The position numbers were made by a program, and so were the translations under genes. The notes beneath the pieces are model-generated. The model was not told the origin of the DNA. It was given only the letters and a program-made list of their open reading frames with translations, and ran no database searches. Source: Amoeboaphelidium protococcarum (taxonomy: Eukaryota; Aphelidiomycota; Aphelidea). Taken from it: a stretch of DNA of 64,000 bases. Positions 1 to 11,140 of this stretch are shown here, in pieces. Each line of letters opens with the position of its first letter. The first letter of the stretch is position 1. The stretch covers positions 1,182,501 through 1,246,500 of the forward strand of contig JALECJ010000258.1 in assembly GCA_023515745.1 (NCBI GenBank), read 5' to 3'.

Positions 1-777
1 GGTTACAAGAAGAAGACTATTGTGATTGCGTTTAGAGGTTCAATGAATCTGAAGAATTTTGTTCATGACTTGAAGTTCTCACTTTTGGAATATATTTATC
101 CAGAAGGTCCTCAACACAATCGTATCCACTTGGGGTTCTGGAAGGTGTGGACGGATGTTCAAGACTAGATCGTGGATAGTATAAGTGAGGTTATGAAACA
201 GGAGCTGGCTGAATAGCCTTTGAATTCACCTAAAGTGTGGTTCGAGTTCATCTTGACTGGTCACTCGTTGGGTGGAGCTGCAGCTATCATAGGAGCTCTG
301 GAACTGAGACGTTATGCTGTGCAAGGTAGATTTCCCGTTCTGAAGAATCTTCTTGGACACGATGGTGGCTATGCCTTTTACGAGAATGCGGCAGTCTCCT
401 TCAGAACATACACATTTGGTGAGCCACGTGTGGGAAATGCCGTCTTTGCCAGCTGGTTGATGAAGATGAAGAATTTCCATGTGCAGAGAACCACTTATTA
501 CTCTGACTTGGTCACTCACTTGCCACCTAGGAAGGCATTTCCTATCATTATAGGCAAGTACAAGACTTATCTGCATCACACGGCCGAATCGTTCATCGTA
601 AAATCTATGGATCAGGTTTGGAGCTGTGATGGTCATGGTGATTTAAGCGGTAAGTTGAAAGGCAGCGACGATGAATTGTATCCTTAGGAGAATGTACTCT
701 GCTCTAGTGGTATCAAGAACCTCAACATATTCTCACACTTGACTTATTTCCACATTCTATTTGGTCCCTGGTGTTGA
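1..777 (+). CDS. Class 3 lipase, 5'-truncated by the window edge
   Basis: C-terminal ~258 residues of a triacylglycerol lipase (class 3, alpha/beta hydrolase) that would hydrolyse acylglycerol or phospholipid esters. Seen directly: an oxyanion-strand segment IVIAFRGS near the start, the nucleophile elbow TGHSLGGA (serine near residue 87), an aspartate region YSDLVTHLPP and a histidine region TYLHHTAES, in the order expected for Ser-Asp-His. Two in-frame TAG codons (one in DVQDQIV, one in LAEQPL) must be read as Gln; the frame ends at TGA 775-777. The start lies outside the window. Family assignment is confident; substrate and location cannot be judged without the N-terminus. Confidence 0.85.
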
Positions 778-974
778 GCTAAGTTGTCGTACTATGATAT
801 AATGGTTGCGTAAGGATACAGTGGAAAGTGTATCAGAGTACAAAGTATTTGTAAAATTTTAATTGCTGGTCGGTGTTGGTGTAAAAAAGTTTTTAGTTGT
901 AAAATGAAGTATTAGAATTAAGTAAATGAAATGTAATATCATGAAGTAAAGCGTTGAACATTTCAGTTTCATAT

Positions 975-2760
975 TCACAGAGTTGGTGCATTGACAATAA
1001 ACAGCGAATTCTCTTCAGTCTTGATCCATTTGAGAAGAGAATTGACAGCGTTATACGCATTGCCTTTGGTAACGAACGGTCCAAATAAAGCAAACAGCTC
1101 GAACGATGGCGTAATCCAACCGTATATAGACTCGTGCTCTGTGACAGCAAACTACACTTTATCTTGATTCTATACACTTGTCATACTACACCTCATGCTC
1201 TAATACAATCTCATGATCCTACATATCCGAAAACATTCAACGACGATAAATAATGTATGCATTGAGCAAATGTCACTCACAATCAACATTACCTTCTCTA
1301 CTAGACATAGTTGTCTTTGAATGGTTGTTCAAATCGAGGCATGGCGTACTGTATGTTCTGCTTACTCTTGTATATAAAATGTCTTAACCCGTGTACTTAT
1401 ACTGCATCTACAATATTATTCAAGTCGTAGTTAAAACAACAATACTATTGAAATACGCTCGTATACAGGTAACAAACTTACCAATGTCATAATCACTTCG
1501 GCGCACAGCATCTTGCAGCAGATACAGAGACCCGGACTGACTGAGCTCATTAACAATCTTTTGCTTACATTCACTCATTCTATGAAAGTCGGTAGCATCA
1601 CTGCTCACCAAAATCAGACAAAGATTTGAAGATGGAGGTGGATAGTTGGGAGTAATATAGCTGATATACGCATGCAGAAATGACTGATCAGTGAACTTGG
1701 GTAGACAGATGGGCATCCATGACTCCGGCGATGTCTTGAACGAGGTGGACGAATTCACCATGTTGATGATCAAATGAAGGTCGGATGGATGGAACGAGTG
1801 CTTGGATGGCCGCAAGATGGTAATCAACTATCTACCCACAATGAGCATACCATACAACAATTAGAAACCACCACTTTCTGACTGCCTATTTTTCATCGCA
1901 GACTTGATTCCATTCAACAGACCATTTCCCACGACTTACCTCAACTAATCAGACATCTTCAAAGTCTTTACAGCATTAAATACGTAACAGGGATCGAATC
2001 CAACAGATTCACATAGATGATCCAAGAACGCCTCAGTACCACCAAGTAGTCGTCTAAGATCAAAATTTGGATGCTGTTTGAATATCCGAGTAAGTTGAGT
2101 GGTTGTAGTGATTGATACAATCTAATAATGGAGCCACAGCAACTGCTCTCTTAATGCAACCTCTGGTTCATCTGTACGCGATACCAATACATAATACAGA
2201 GGGCCACGTAACAAAAACACAACCTTCATCCCATTGCATTGTATGCTCTTTATCTGATCATCATCCTCTTGGTACGTGGCAATAATAACTTACAGAAGAC
2301 CAACCAGACCAGCGAGTAGATTCTCATCACCATACCGACTATACACTGGTTTCCCGGCAGAACTGAACAGGAAGAAGTGCTTCTCATGTCGCTTCCATTC
2401 CAACTGCGATGGTGATTGTTAAGCATAATGTCTAATCCTGCCTGATCCAATACCAGTGTCATCTGGTCTCTCCTTGTTCTATTCACTCAGAGTCTATCGG
2501 ATGGCCTTGTGCGATATAATCCCCGTGGGTGATACTAAATACGGCGACGGGCCATTGGACACTATACTAGAAGCTCTTGATTCTCTCACAGGATTATCAA
2601 TATTCTAATACGGTTAACCTTCTATACTTCCCCGTCTCAAATTTAAATCTATTAGCTGCTCTTGAACCTCCATGTCTGCATGACTCTAATCAGATTTACA
2701 TTCAACTTCCAACTTGTCTTCTTACAGCGATGCTCTCTACTTTTACGATACTGGTTCCAT
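975..2760 (-). CDS. MON1: Vacuolar fusion protein MON1 (Rab7 GEF subunit)
   Basis: MON1 pairs with CCZ1 to activate Rab7 on late endosomes and vacuoles. Three exons: 2760-1482, 1407-1293 and 1185-975 (534 aa); introns of 74 and 107 nt are GTAAGT..TTGTAG and GTAATG..GTGTAG. The N-terminal ~120 residues are variable and low complexity. Longin-type blocks follow: HFFLFSSAGKPVYSRYGDE, a second block LRRLLGGTEAFLDH, then ITILRPSKHSFHPSDLHLII, ESWMPICLPKF, the spliced segment HGLRHFIYKSKQNIQYAMP and the C-terminal GWITPSFELFALFGP. TAA and TAG are read as Gln at many points; TGA ends the gene. The start is the first in-frame ATG upstream of the conserved part, so the exact N-terminus is less certain. 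Confidence 0.9.
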
Positions 2761-2978
2761 ATTTTATAATGATGATGATATTTTAAATTCTGTCAATTAC
2801 CACAAGCAGATATAGATACAAATTAGAATTCAGTTCTTCTGTAAAATGCGTTTTATAACGAAGAAAGTGGAATGAACGTCAGAACAGCGTCAGTGTAAAT
2901 TCTCCTTTTTAGGCGATTGAGACCAATTACATTAGCCGCGCCAAATTGAATACAGATAACTAAATTGAGGGCGATAGT

Positions 2979-3864
2979 ATGAAGGTATTATTACTACGGT
3001 TGTTCAATAAAATTTAACTATCAGCGTATTCCAACGGATTTAACTGTAGTTTATAACATAGAACGAGGCCAGCGAGATTGATTTGAAACTTGTGAATGAT
3101 TACGAATTGTCGATTGCCATTTTGATGGAGTTAGCTGGACAAGCTGTGGCATAATGTATCGTTGATTAATTCTCTGGTAAGTAGAAAGATCATAAAATTC
3201 TGTTCATCTGCGGTCCCGGTAACAATGGTGGTGATGGACTGGTTGCAGCGCGTCATTTAAATTTAATGGATCCGCAGCGATGGTAGTGTACTATCTGCTA
3301 TCCTACGAAGGGGCGCAGTATGTAGAAAGATTTATATGCAGGTTTGATTCAATAATTAGATGCTTTGAAAGTAAGAATTGTTACAGAGTTGCCAGTCCTC
3401 TCAGAGTTTGATATTGTTGTTGATGCAATATTCGGATTCGGTTTTAAAGGCGCTGTACGTGAACCATTTGATCGCGTCCTGTCTCAACTGTTCTAAAATA
3501 GATTATTTATCATTTCAATCGATGTTCCATCTGGCTGGAATGTCGACAGCGGTATTATATCATACTAGTATCGAATCGATTTGGTATTTTATTAGAATAT
3601 TGTGTAGAAGTCCTAACGCCGCCTCAATCTTGTCAAATCAGTCCTAGTATGGTTATTTCTTTGACAGCGCCCAAAATTTGCATGAAATAATACAAAGGCA
3701 TTCATTATTTGGCTGGGCGCTTTATTCCAAGGTAGGATTAAATATAATGTTCTTAATCTTAATCCGATATAATTCTTTATATTACGTGTGGTTGTAGAGA
3801 GTTGGCCGAGTAGTATAATCTCATTCTGCCTTACTAGAACGGGGAAGTGTTTTTTAAACTGTGA
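2979..3864 (+). CDS. NAXE: NAD(P)H-hydrate epimerase (YjeF_N family)
   Basis: Epimerises damaged R-NAD(P)HX so that the dehydratase can repair it. Exons 2979-2984, 3050-3551, 3596-3731 and 3798-3864 (236 aa). Exon 1 encodes only Met-Lys. Family signatures: [75 protein letters not shown]. Without the last intron (GTAGG..TTGTAG, 66 nt) the frame stays open but carries a meaningless insertion; with it the C-terminus matches the family. The intron after NVDS is ambiguous: 44 nt (3552-3595) or a 17-nt alternative (3552-3568) both keep frame. No mitochondrial presequence is visible. Confidence 0.85.
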
Positions 3865-4064
3865 ACTGCTACATCAATACATTCACAAAAGAGATTGCCA
3901 TTGTTCAATATTATTCGTAACATCTATAGTTTGCTCTAATGTCATGAACACATTACTGTACTTTATTGCGCGCTTTCTAATACTTATCATGTTGATCTCT
4001 TAACTGACTTTTTACTTTCATCGCCATAAAGTAACTTTTCTCATTGTCAGAAGATTGATTCAAA

Positions 4065-5234
4065 ATGGATAATATTCCGGGCTATAAGCGGCCACCTCTG
4101 GATGTTCCGCTTCCTAGTCAGATGGGCCCACCTAAGAGGATACCATCACCAGACTTCTTTCCTCCATCTAACCTCAGATCAGATTCTAGTGCAATGACAA
4201 GATCCGTTGGAATCGCTAGTACGAGAAATGTCACGTTAGAAAGGAGTTCCTACTTGTAGAATATGCTATAAAAGATGAGCTAAAAGAGAGCTAATATTGC
4301 TGGAGGGAGTTATTATTGTACACCTGTTAAATGTATTAATACTCAATCTGACCTCACAGCTTGGAACAAGTCTGAAGCATTCGACACCATAATGACGTTC
4401 TTGATGGTTATTAACACCTCCTTTACTGGAGTGACGCGTTAAATTGCAGTTACTGAAAGCTCAAAAGTATTAACAATTGTCAAGTTGATTGATCAGTTGG
4501 ATGAATGGATCCAAGAAATACCTCCTGTTGAATAGCCTCAGCGATTTGGTAATGTAGCATTTAAACAGTGGTTGCAGCGAGTTACCGATAAGTCGGAGTA
4601 AATGTTGGAGCAATTGGAACTACCTCAAGATGCCATTCCAGAGTTGAAAGAGTATTGGGTGCATTCTTTTGGTAATCAGACTAGGATAGATTATGGCAGT
4701 GGCCATGAACTGAACTTCTTTGCATTTCTTACGTGTCTGGACCTTTTGAGTTACTTTTCTGTTGATGATTACCCGCGTGTATCATTCACAATCTTTAATC
4801 GATACTTGCATTTGGTCAGGAAATTGTAGCGAGTATACAAATTGGAACCAGCTGGCAGTCATGGTGTTTGGGGACTTGATGACTATCAATTTATCGCGTA
4901 TATACTTGGAAGTGCCCAGTTGATTGACCATCCTCACTTGAAACCAAAGTCCATTCTGAACAAAGACGTCGTGGACAGTTGCAAGAGTGAGTACATGTTT
5001 ATGGGATGTATTGCATTTATACATGAAATGAAGAGTGGCCCATTCCATGAGCATTCGCCCTATCTGTATGATGTTAGTGGAATCAAAAGTGGTGGATGGG
5101 AGCGTGTAAATCGCGGCCTTTTGAAGATGTTTCTCGGTGAAGTGCTGGGTAAGTTTCCTATTGTGTAGCATATCAAGTTTGGCTCTCTTCTACCTTGGAA
5201 AGATGCAATACAGTTTCAAGACAATACTAAATGA
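4065..5234 (+). CDS. PTPA: Serine/threonine phosphatase 2A activator (PTPA)
   Basis: PTPA is a peptidyl-prolyl isomerase-like chaperone that loads metal into and activates the PP2A catalytic subunit. One exon, 389 aa. Family landmarks: YGSGHELNFFAFL near residue 210, GSHGVWGLDDYQFIAYILG, a PFHEHSPYLYDVSG segment and GLLKMFLGEVLGKFPIVQH near the end. The N-terminal ~65 residues are Pro/Ser-rich and not conserved. TAG and TAA codons (for example after ERSSYL and in VRKLQRV) are glutamines; TGA 5232-5234 is the stop. It lies 200 bp downstream of NAXE on the same strand, with no sign of co-transcription. Confidence 0.93.
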
Positions 5235-5430
5235 TTTGTTTGTAGTATCTTTTGGAGTGCTTAGTTTAGCCTTCAGCTTTGAAGGACGCGTTGTAGAAAT
5301 GGTGCATGTTACGCGTTCGGTATTGTATACTGCCTAGCTTTTACTGTGGTAAAGGGAAACAATTTAGAAGTATAATAAAAAAAGAAATAAAAGAATTTGA
5401 AAGTGTTATAAACTAATTTACAATTTTTTT

Positions 5431-5757
5431 TCAACCCAAACTCATTTTCCCCGTAGTATCAGAAGTTGGACTCTGAGCACCCTGAGCCTCTTTCTTTAAC
5501 CGAGAGACTTCGTCTTCAAGATGGTTAATTTTAGCCATCAATTGCATGATTAAATCCCACAACAAATCAGAATGCTTCTGAGCACCTTGAATTTGTTATT
5601 GTTGACTTGTGATAATATTGTTTAAAAAATTGATAATATCCTGATTTTCCATGGCTGTTTTGTTTGAAACAAGATTGCTCTACTCCGATTAAATCTCTGC
5701 ATTCGTCTCAAACCGATGCTGTTTCACAATATTGCTAAAATGTACCTGTTTAGGCAT
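5431..5757 (-). CDS. Small coiled-coil protein, possibly HSBP1-like
   Basis: Encodes up to 108 residues from the upstream ATG at 5757, or 73 from the ATG at 5652. The central third forms a clear heptad coiled coil (LLWDLIMQLMAKINHLEDEV) resembling heat-shock factor binding protein 1 in length and pattern, which would give a trimeric coiled coil acting on HSF1; this is a weak resemblance, not an identification. The segment between the two ATGs begins with GTACAT and ends in TAG, so it could instead be a spliced 5' end. The Gln-rich stretch before the coiled coil includes reassigned TAA codons. The gene diverges from the septin gene. Confidence 0.5.
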
Positions 5758-6177
5758 TGCGTCGCGTGGCTTATCTTGAAACAACTCAAGAGACTGAGAA
5801 ATGTAGAGATGTAACTTAAAATCAGAGACGTGATTGAATCAAGTGACTCTTTAAATCAATAAATGCCTGGGCGCTGATTGGTGAATGCAATTTACTTGAG
5901 GGATTATACACTGTTAACTTACACTAGGAGCCTCAAGGTTCGATTAGTTCTTCTAAAGTTGTGATATATACTACATTGAAAATTGTAATCCCGGCCATCC
6001 TTATTACGGCCCAACCGCTGTCGCCGACTGACTCCTTTCCTGCCTGTCAGACTGAAACTGCTTTGTTCTGTTTCTCGCTCATAATTTTTGAGCTCAAGTG
6101 CCTTTGTCAATAACACCAAATCTTTTACGTTAGAGCATTTTGTAAATCTAGATAGTAAAATTTATTGGAATTATAAA
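5758..6177. other. Divergent intergenic region (small coiled-coil gene / septin)
   Basis: About 420 bp between two divergently transcribed genes. Short ORFs on both strands show no family resemblance. No ACGCGT element, RNA gene or repeat was recognised. It probably holds both promoters and 5' leaders. Confidence 0.4.
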
Positions 6178-7419
6178 ATGGTAAGGTACTTGCTATACTT
6201 ACTCACATTATAATTATCAACTTCTTAATTATGTAGTCTTCGGCAATGCGCAGGAAAGGTGCCAAGAAGGGCCTCAACTTCACCGTCATGATTGCAGGTA
6301 TGCTTTTTGAATATACATAAGTGCTGTATCATTTACAATAGAAGTAACGATACTGTAGGGGCTGCTGGATTGGGAAAAGGAACCTTTGTCAATACTCTGT
6401 GTGAGCAGTAATTGATCTTGCCGAGAGATGTTCCTGATGCAGAGTCTGCACAGCAGGAGAAGGAGGTTGGACTGGCTCCATACAACATTGAGATGGACGA
6501 GGAGGGAGTGAAAATTACGTTAACTATAGTTTATACTCCAGATTTTGCATGTAAATTATCGAATGAAAGCAGCTATATCCAATGCCTCAATTACATCGAA
6601 ACTCAGTATGACGAAGCGTTGTTGGAAGAGACTAGAATTAAGAGAAATCCAAAGTTTTAGGATAATAGAGTTCATTGTCTGCTGTACTTTATCGCTCCAA
6701 CTGGTCATGCGTTGAAATAATTTGATATCGAATTCATGAAGAGATTAGCTCCAAGAGTGAATATCATTCCAGTGATTGCCAAAGCTGATACTCTGAGCCC
6801 TGAGGAAATCGCCACATTCAAGCGCCGTATCATGGAAGACATTAATTATCACAAGATTCCAGTTTTCGACTTTCCATCAGATATAGAGAATGATGATGAG
6901 GAGACCATAACTGACAACAAAGAGTTGAAAGCCATGATGCCATTTACTGTCATTGGCTCTGAGGGAACGTACTCAGTTAATGGAAAGAAGGTGAGGGGTC
7001 GTCAGTATCAGTGGGGAGTTGCAGAGACTGACAATGCGTAGCACTGTGACTTTGGAAGACTGCGTTATGCTGTGCTGAACTCTCATTTACAGGATTTAAA
7101 AGACATCACGGAAGATTCTCTGTATGAGACTTATCGTACGTTGAAATTGTCTAGCGAGGAGAAGAGCTTGAGCAGGGATCAGTCGAAGGAGTATGTGGAT
7201 AATGTGGAACTGCGCGATGAGCTGGCCAAGTAGCACTTGATCAAAGAGGAGCTGTTGAGAAAGGAGAGCCAGCGCCTTAAGGAGATGGAGACCAAGGTGT
7301 AGAATGAACTTGAGGCTCGTCGTAGAGATTTGATGAAGAAGGAGCAGTCGCTGAAAGATATGGAGAGTCGATACGGCTCAGATACTGGCAGTAAGGGAAG
7401 TGCTGAATTGGGCCATTGA
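6178..7419 (+). CDS. Septin with degenerate GTP-binding motifs
   Basis: Septins polymerise into filaments at the cortex and division site. Exons 6178-6180 (Met only), 6237-6297 and 6359-7419; 374 aa. Septin landmarks: FTVMIAG into the P-loop region, NYIETQYDEALLEE, HCLLYFIAPTGHALKQFDIE, the septin-type G4 segment NIIPVIAKADTLS, the septin unique element GRQYQWGVAE, then a long basic coiled coil (ELLRKESQRLKEMETKVQN). Odd: the P-loop reads GAAGLGKGT, with Gly where the Mg-binding Ser/Thr should be, and the G3 region reads VYTPDFA instead of DTPGFG. GTP hydrolysis is therefore unlikely (inference); it may be a structural subunit. Confidence 0.9.
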
Positions 7420-7568
7420 TACTCATGTTTTATTAGCTACTTTAAATGTTGGTGTGCAATGTGAAATGTTTTAAGATGAGATAAGAATAATGTGATAGCT
7501 GTAAATGACAATTCTATTATCTTTATTGTCACTCATTCGTGAAATTAGCACACGTTTACGGCTGACAA

Positions 7569-9392
7569 TCACTGCTTCACTTAACCGTCTTTCTATTAAA
7601 ATAGTCGATTCTAGATAGCCTCATACAAGAGTGACATGTCATCAAGGCCTTGAGCACCCAACCCGGTCGACTTGTTTGACACACTGCCAAATACAGCCTT
7701 GTTTTCCTGAGCTCGGCGTATCAGGTAGGGAATGACATCCTCAATAGGACCATACGGAATATATTTACCGACTTGGTATCCATTAGCTGCAAGGCTGTAA
7801 GAAAGATGATCGTGCATCCCCAGCAACTGTCCAAAATATACGATGCCTTTGTCTTTCTATACACCTAATTCTTCCATGATTGCACAGCATTTCAAAACTG
7901 ACATTCTATTGTGACTTGCAACAACTAAAGAGACGCTCTTCTATATGGTATTACTTTTATCATTAGCATCTTGCATATTCTTTCTCAATAACAACTCAAC
8001 AGCCTAATCGTAATACTAATCTGTCACTTGTTTGGAATCATTTATGGGGTACTTGAGGTTAAGCACTTTGGCTCGCGAATCTTCACTCTGCATATACGCT
8101 CCTCTAACGAGCTTTACAGCAAATAGAAAACCTCCATCATCACCCATATCAGAAAGAGCCAGATCATTCATCAATCGCTTGAGGCCATCTTTCAAGTACA
8201 TTTGATATGTGTTATAAACTCGAGCATTCTCTTTCAGTGGATGATTGTACTTTCGCATCATTTTGAGTGCCAGATAATCAATAGCGCATTAAAAGTAACT
8301 CTGCTCAGCATCGATCATCAGCCTCACATTCTTCTCCTCTGCCCAACGACACAATTCATCCAAGCGGCTCTCAATCTTATGAAGCTCTTTTAAATCGTAT
8401 TCTGAGGAATTAACTCTGAACTTGGGCGACGATGAAGACTGCCTGTTCAAACACCATTCAGCCAGAGGTATTTCGCCATAGAATAGTCTAGGTACGGTTT
8501 CCAAATTAATTGCTTGCATTAAATCATTCCATTAGAACTGCTCTTGATCACGATCAAAAAAGTTGTTCATAAAGAATTCTGAATTGATTTTAGGATCATA
8601 ACCAGGGTATTGTTGAACTAATGATTCCAATTATTTTCGATTTATTATACCATCATGATCTGAATCCAGATAATTAAAACCATCCCAAATGTAATTCAAA
8701 GCACCAGATATGTTCAAGAGAGAATTAGTTGATCCTAAGGCTGTGACTTTAATAGCGACAAAATTATCAGAATTCACACTACTCGCGGCATCGATACACT
8801 CTTTAATAAGTTCAACAACACGCTCAGCCCTCAAATCAGATGCAGTCTTTCCATCGGGATACACAGTAATATCTGTAGCCTCTGACAGATCGGACTCCAT
8901 GGAAAGATCCAGAATAGATGATATACCATTAGACTTTAACGCTGTCATTACAGGGACAACTTCGCTAGCATTCTCTCCACCACAGAATTGGGCAAAGAAA
9001 GTCCTCTTCACAATCCAGTTGGACAATGAAGATAATCCCACAGACTTGGCCATAGTGAGCAAAGTTTGCGATGAACTGACCAGCAGTTCAATCTAACAAG
9101 CTTTAAATACCAGATAGGAAGTTATTAGTTATCCCAAACTTTTGCTCTAGTATGCAATTGAGTGATCTTGATTATTGAATTAATCCAAAATCTTCTAAAA
9201 GGACCTTGATTATTACTACTCCTAATGATGGAGATCATTCAAAACTTCAGACTACTATTAAAATTAGATACTCTTGAAGTGAAATGATGTCAGCAGGGTG
9301 CCGAAGCCAGCAGCACCATACAATGACCATTAAATGTGTTTCTTCTGTACTAATCTATCAGCATAAGTGGAAAACTATCTAAATTTGAACAT
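7569..9392 (-). CDS. PRODH: Proline dehydrogenase (mitochondrial) with EF-hand insert
   Basis: FAD enzyme of the mitochondrial matrix or inner membrane oxidising proline to pyrroline-5-carboxylate. One exon, 607 aa. The N-terminus MFKFRQFSTYA looks like a presequence with an R-x-F-S cleavage type, followed by a hydrophobic segment and a Gln-rich linker. Catalytic TIM-barrel signatures: FFAQFCGGE, SILDLSMESDL, RLMIDAEQSYFQ, FAVKLVRGAYM, VASHNRMS and GKYIPYGPIEDVIPYLIRRA. Between the first strands and the barrel sits a canonical calcium loop DSDHDGIINRKQLE (about residues 243-256). The stop is TGA 7569-7571. It converges on the septin gene (149 bp gap). EF-hand inserts occur in some eukaryotic PRODHs, so this is not unique. 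Confidence 0.93.
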
Positions 9393-9638
9393 GCCAACTT
9401 TTTGCAAAAGCACGACCAGTATTCAAAATTAAACGCCAATTGGATATCAGAAAGAGGTGTAGTATACAAATTAAAGTTAAAGTTGAACAAAACAAATATT
9501 TGACGTTTATAATGACGTTAGATGATGAGCAAGAAGAATTGTGATGACCAGTGGCCAATTAAGATCTGGCGGAGATTGAAATCGATAAAATCAGAGCTCT
9601 CAACTCAATACTAAAATTCTATTCTAATTATTACTTTA

Positions 9639-10745
9639 TCAATCGACCTACTTAATCGAAGGTGTCATCTCGATTTGTCTACTACAAGACTAGGCTTCGG
9701 GACTTAGTTCAACGATGTTTTATGCCGTATCGGTTACCAGATTAGATTGTTTCAAACCGGCCCTTGAAGAAATAATACTATCTGGAATTGCATAGACTAA
9801 TGCAACGAAAGCATTTACCAAAATACCGAAAACGTAAAAAGATGCCCTTCTATCAGTAATTGTAGTTGATGTCACCCCAAGCATAATAGCAAAAAACGCC
9901 CAGCAGTACATAACAACCAGAACGCGAAACACAACAGTTGAATATCTAATTGCGCAGCTCTTTGACTTGTAAGTTACAACCATCGATGCAAAGTACAGAC
10001 CCAACAGCACCATGCTCACAATGAACATAATCTTGATCTTTACATCCGGGTACTTCCACGGATGAGTCAAATAATAATTTCTAACATCGTCACTGATAAC
10101 CTCCCAAGAATAAGGCCTTTTCTACTGAACTTCAGGAGTTTGTAGCAGGTAGTCATATAAATAAGTAAATCCTTATAGACGACGCTGGCCGCTGGACTAC
10201 AAAAATGACTGCAATTCGGGGCTCTTTTCAACGCAATCTCTGACAAAAGAGCTCTCTTAAGTAAAAAACTTGATCATCTATCCAGAGCTCTACTCAGGAT
10301 TACTTTGCTGCTCGTTCATCAAGGCAATCAGTTAGTCAGCCTGCGACGCGTCTCCTGTCGCCTGTTGCATAAAAACCTTTAACATGCGTGGCAAATTCGA
10401 GCCTCCATTACCAGACTGCAATTTGCTCATGATAGATTGAGATTGAGTCTTGAAATTTGGCGCCATCTTTACCAGACTCTTAATCGCATTGTCCAAACTG
10501 AATGCAGACTATTTCATGGTCTTATCAGCAAAGTACTTTAAAGTCTTGAGCAATCCTTAATCGCCACCAGTCATACCATTTATCAATTGGTCAAATTGAT
10601 TGCTGCCAGAGTCACCACCACCAGAAGCAGACAGGCCATGCAATTGAGAATTCATGTTACCAAAGCGCATAGCTTCAATAGTCGGAATCAGGCAATTTTG
10701 CCACAACAGCAGCCAAGCGAAGAAGATTGCATAGAATTTACTCAT
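9639..10745 (-). CDS. Secretory-pathway membrane protein of unknown function
   Basis: 368 aa, not recognised. Visible architecture: signal peptide (KFYAIFFAWLLLWQNCL), a Gly/Ser-rich segment (about residues 35-60), an alpha-helical Gln-rich lumenal region of roughly 170 residues, then three to four hydrophobic spans in the last third (IMFIVSMVLLGLYFASMVV; VVFRVLVVMYCWAFFAIML; YVFGILVNAFVALVYAI) and a short tail. The reading frame needs about ten TAG/TAA codons as Gln and ends at TGA 9639-9641. Neighbours give no clue. Signal peptide first and membrane spans last is shared with the genes at 39416-40663 and 62293-63420, although I see no convincing sequence homology. Confidence 0.75.
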
Positions 10746-10847
10746 TTTGTCTAGAAGAAGCTTTTTATGAAAAATAAATAAATTGGTTTAGTATATATCT
10801 AAAGTACAAACGCACGTTTTGTGTGTTTGTGTGTAACAGCGTGTTTC

Positions 10848-10874
10848 TGGTCGTCACACAAATGGGCACGACCA
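10848..10874. repeat. Inverted repeat TGGTCGT / ACGACCA
   Basis: A perfect 7-bp inverted repeat (10848-10854 with 10868-10874) with a 13-bp spacer; an overlapping TCACA/TGTGA pair (10854-10858, 10875-10879) gives an alternative hairpin. It could be a dimeric transcription-factor site in a divergent promoter; function is inference only. Confidence 0.35.
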
Positions 10875-11075
10875 TGTGAGGCCCGCCCCTTTGATCTATT
10901 ACCGAACGACAAAGACCCAATATTCAGGATAGTAGTTCTTAGGTTACAATAATCACGATATAAAAGCTATGAAAACTAATCAAGTAAAGAATGTAACCTT
11001 AAAAGTCAGAAAGCTATTAAATCACAATATGACCCCTTAACTTAGCAGTAGTCAAGTAAATCGATTTCACAATTT

Positions 11076-11082
11076 GACGCGT
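11076..11082. promoter_or_regulatory. MCB-like element GACGCGT
   Basis: GACGCGT lies 59 bp upstream of the next ATG. The same core recurs at similar distances before other genes in the window. In fungi ACGCGT is the MluI cell-cycle box bound by MBF; assignment here is by sequence resemblance only. Confidence 0.35.
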
Positions 11083-11140
11083 ACTTTTCTCCTCTTCTCT
11101 TTTCAACGCCACATAGTTCTTGCCCTGTTAGGAGTCTATT

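Larger units (their letters stand above)
10746..11140. other. Divergent intergenic region
   Basis: 395 bp between two divergent genes for secretory-route proteins. It contains a GT-rich run (10820-10833), an inverted repeat at 10848-10874, a GC-rich patch GGCCCGCCCC near 10880, and an MCB-like GACGCGT at 11076-11082. No coding potential was recognised. Confidence 0.45.

Noticed and set aside
226-636. Minus-strand ORF opposite the lipase
   Set aside because: Pure antisense shadow of the conserved lipase frame; no family resemblance.
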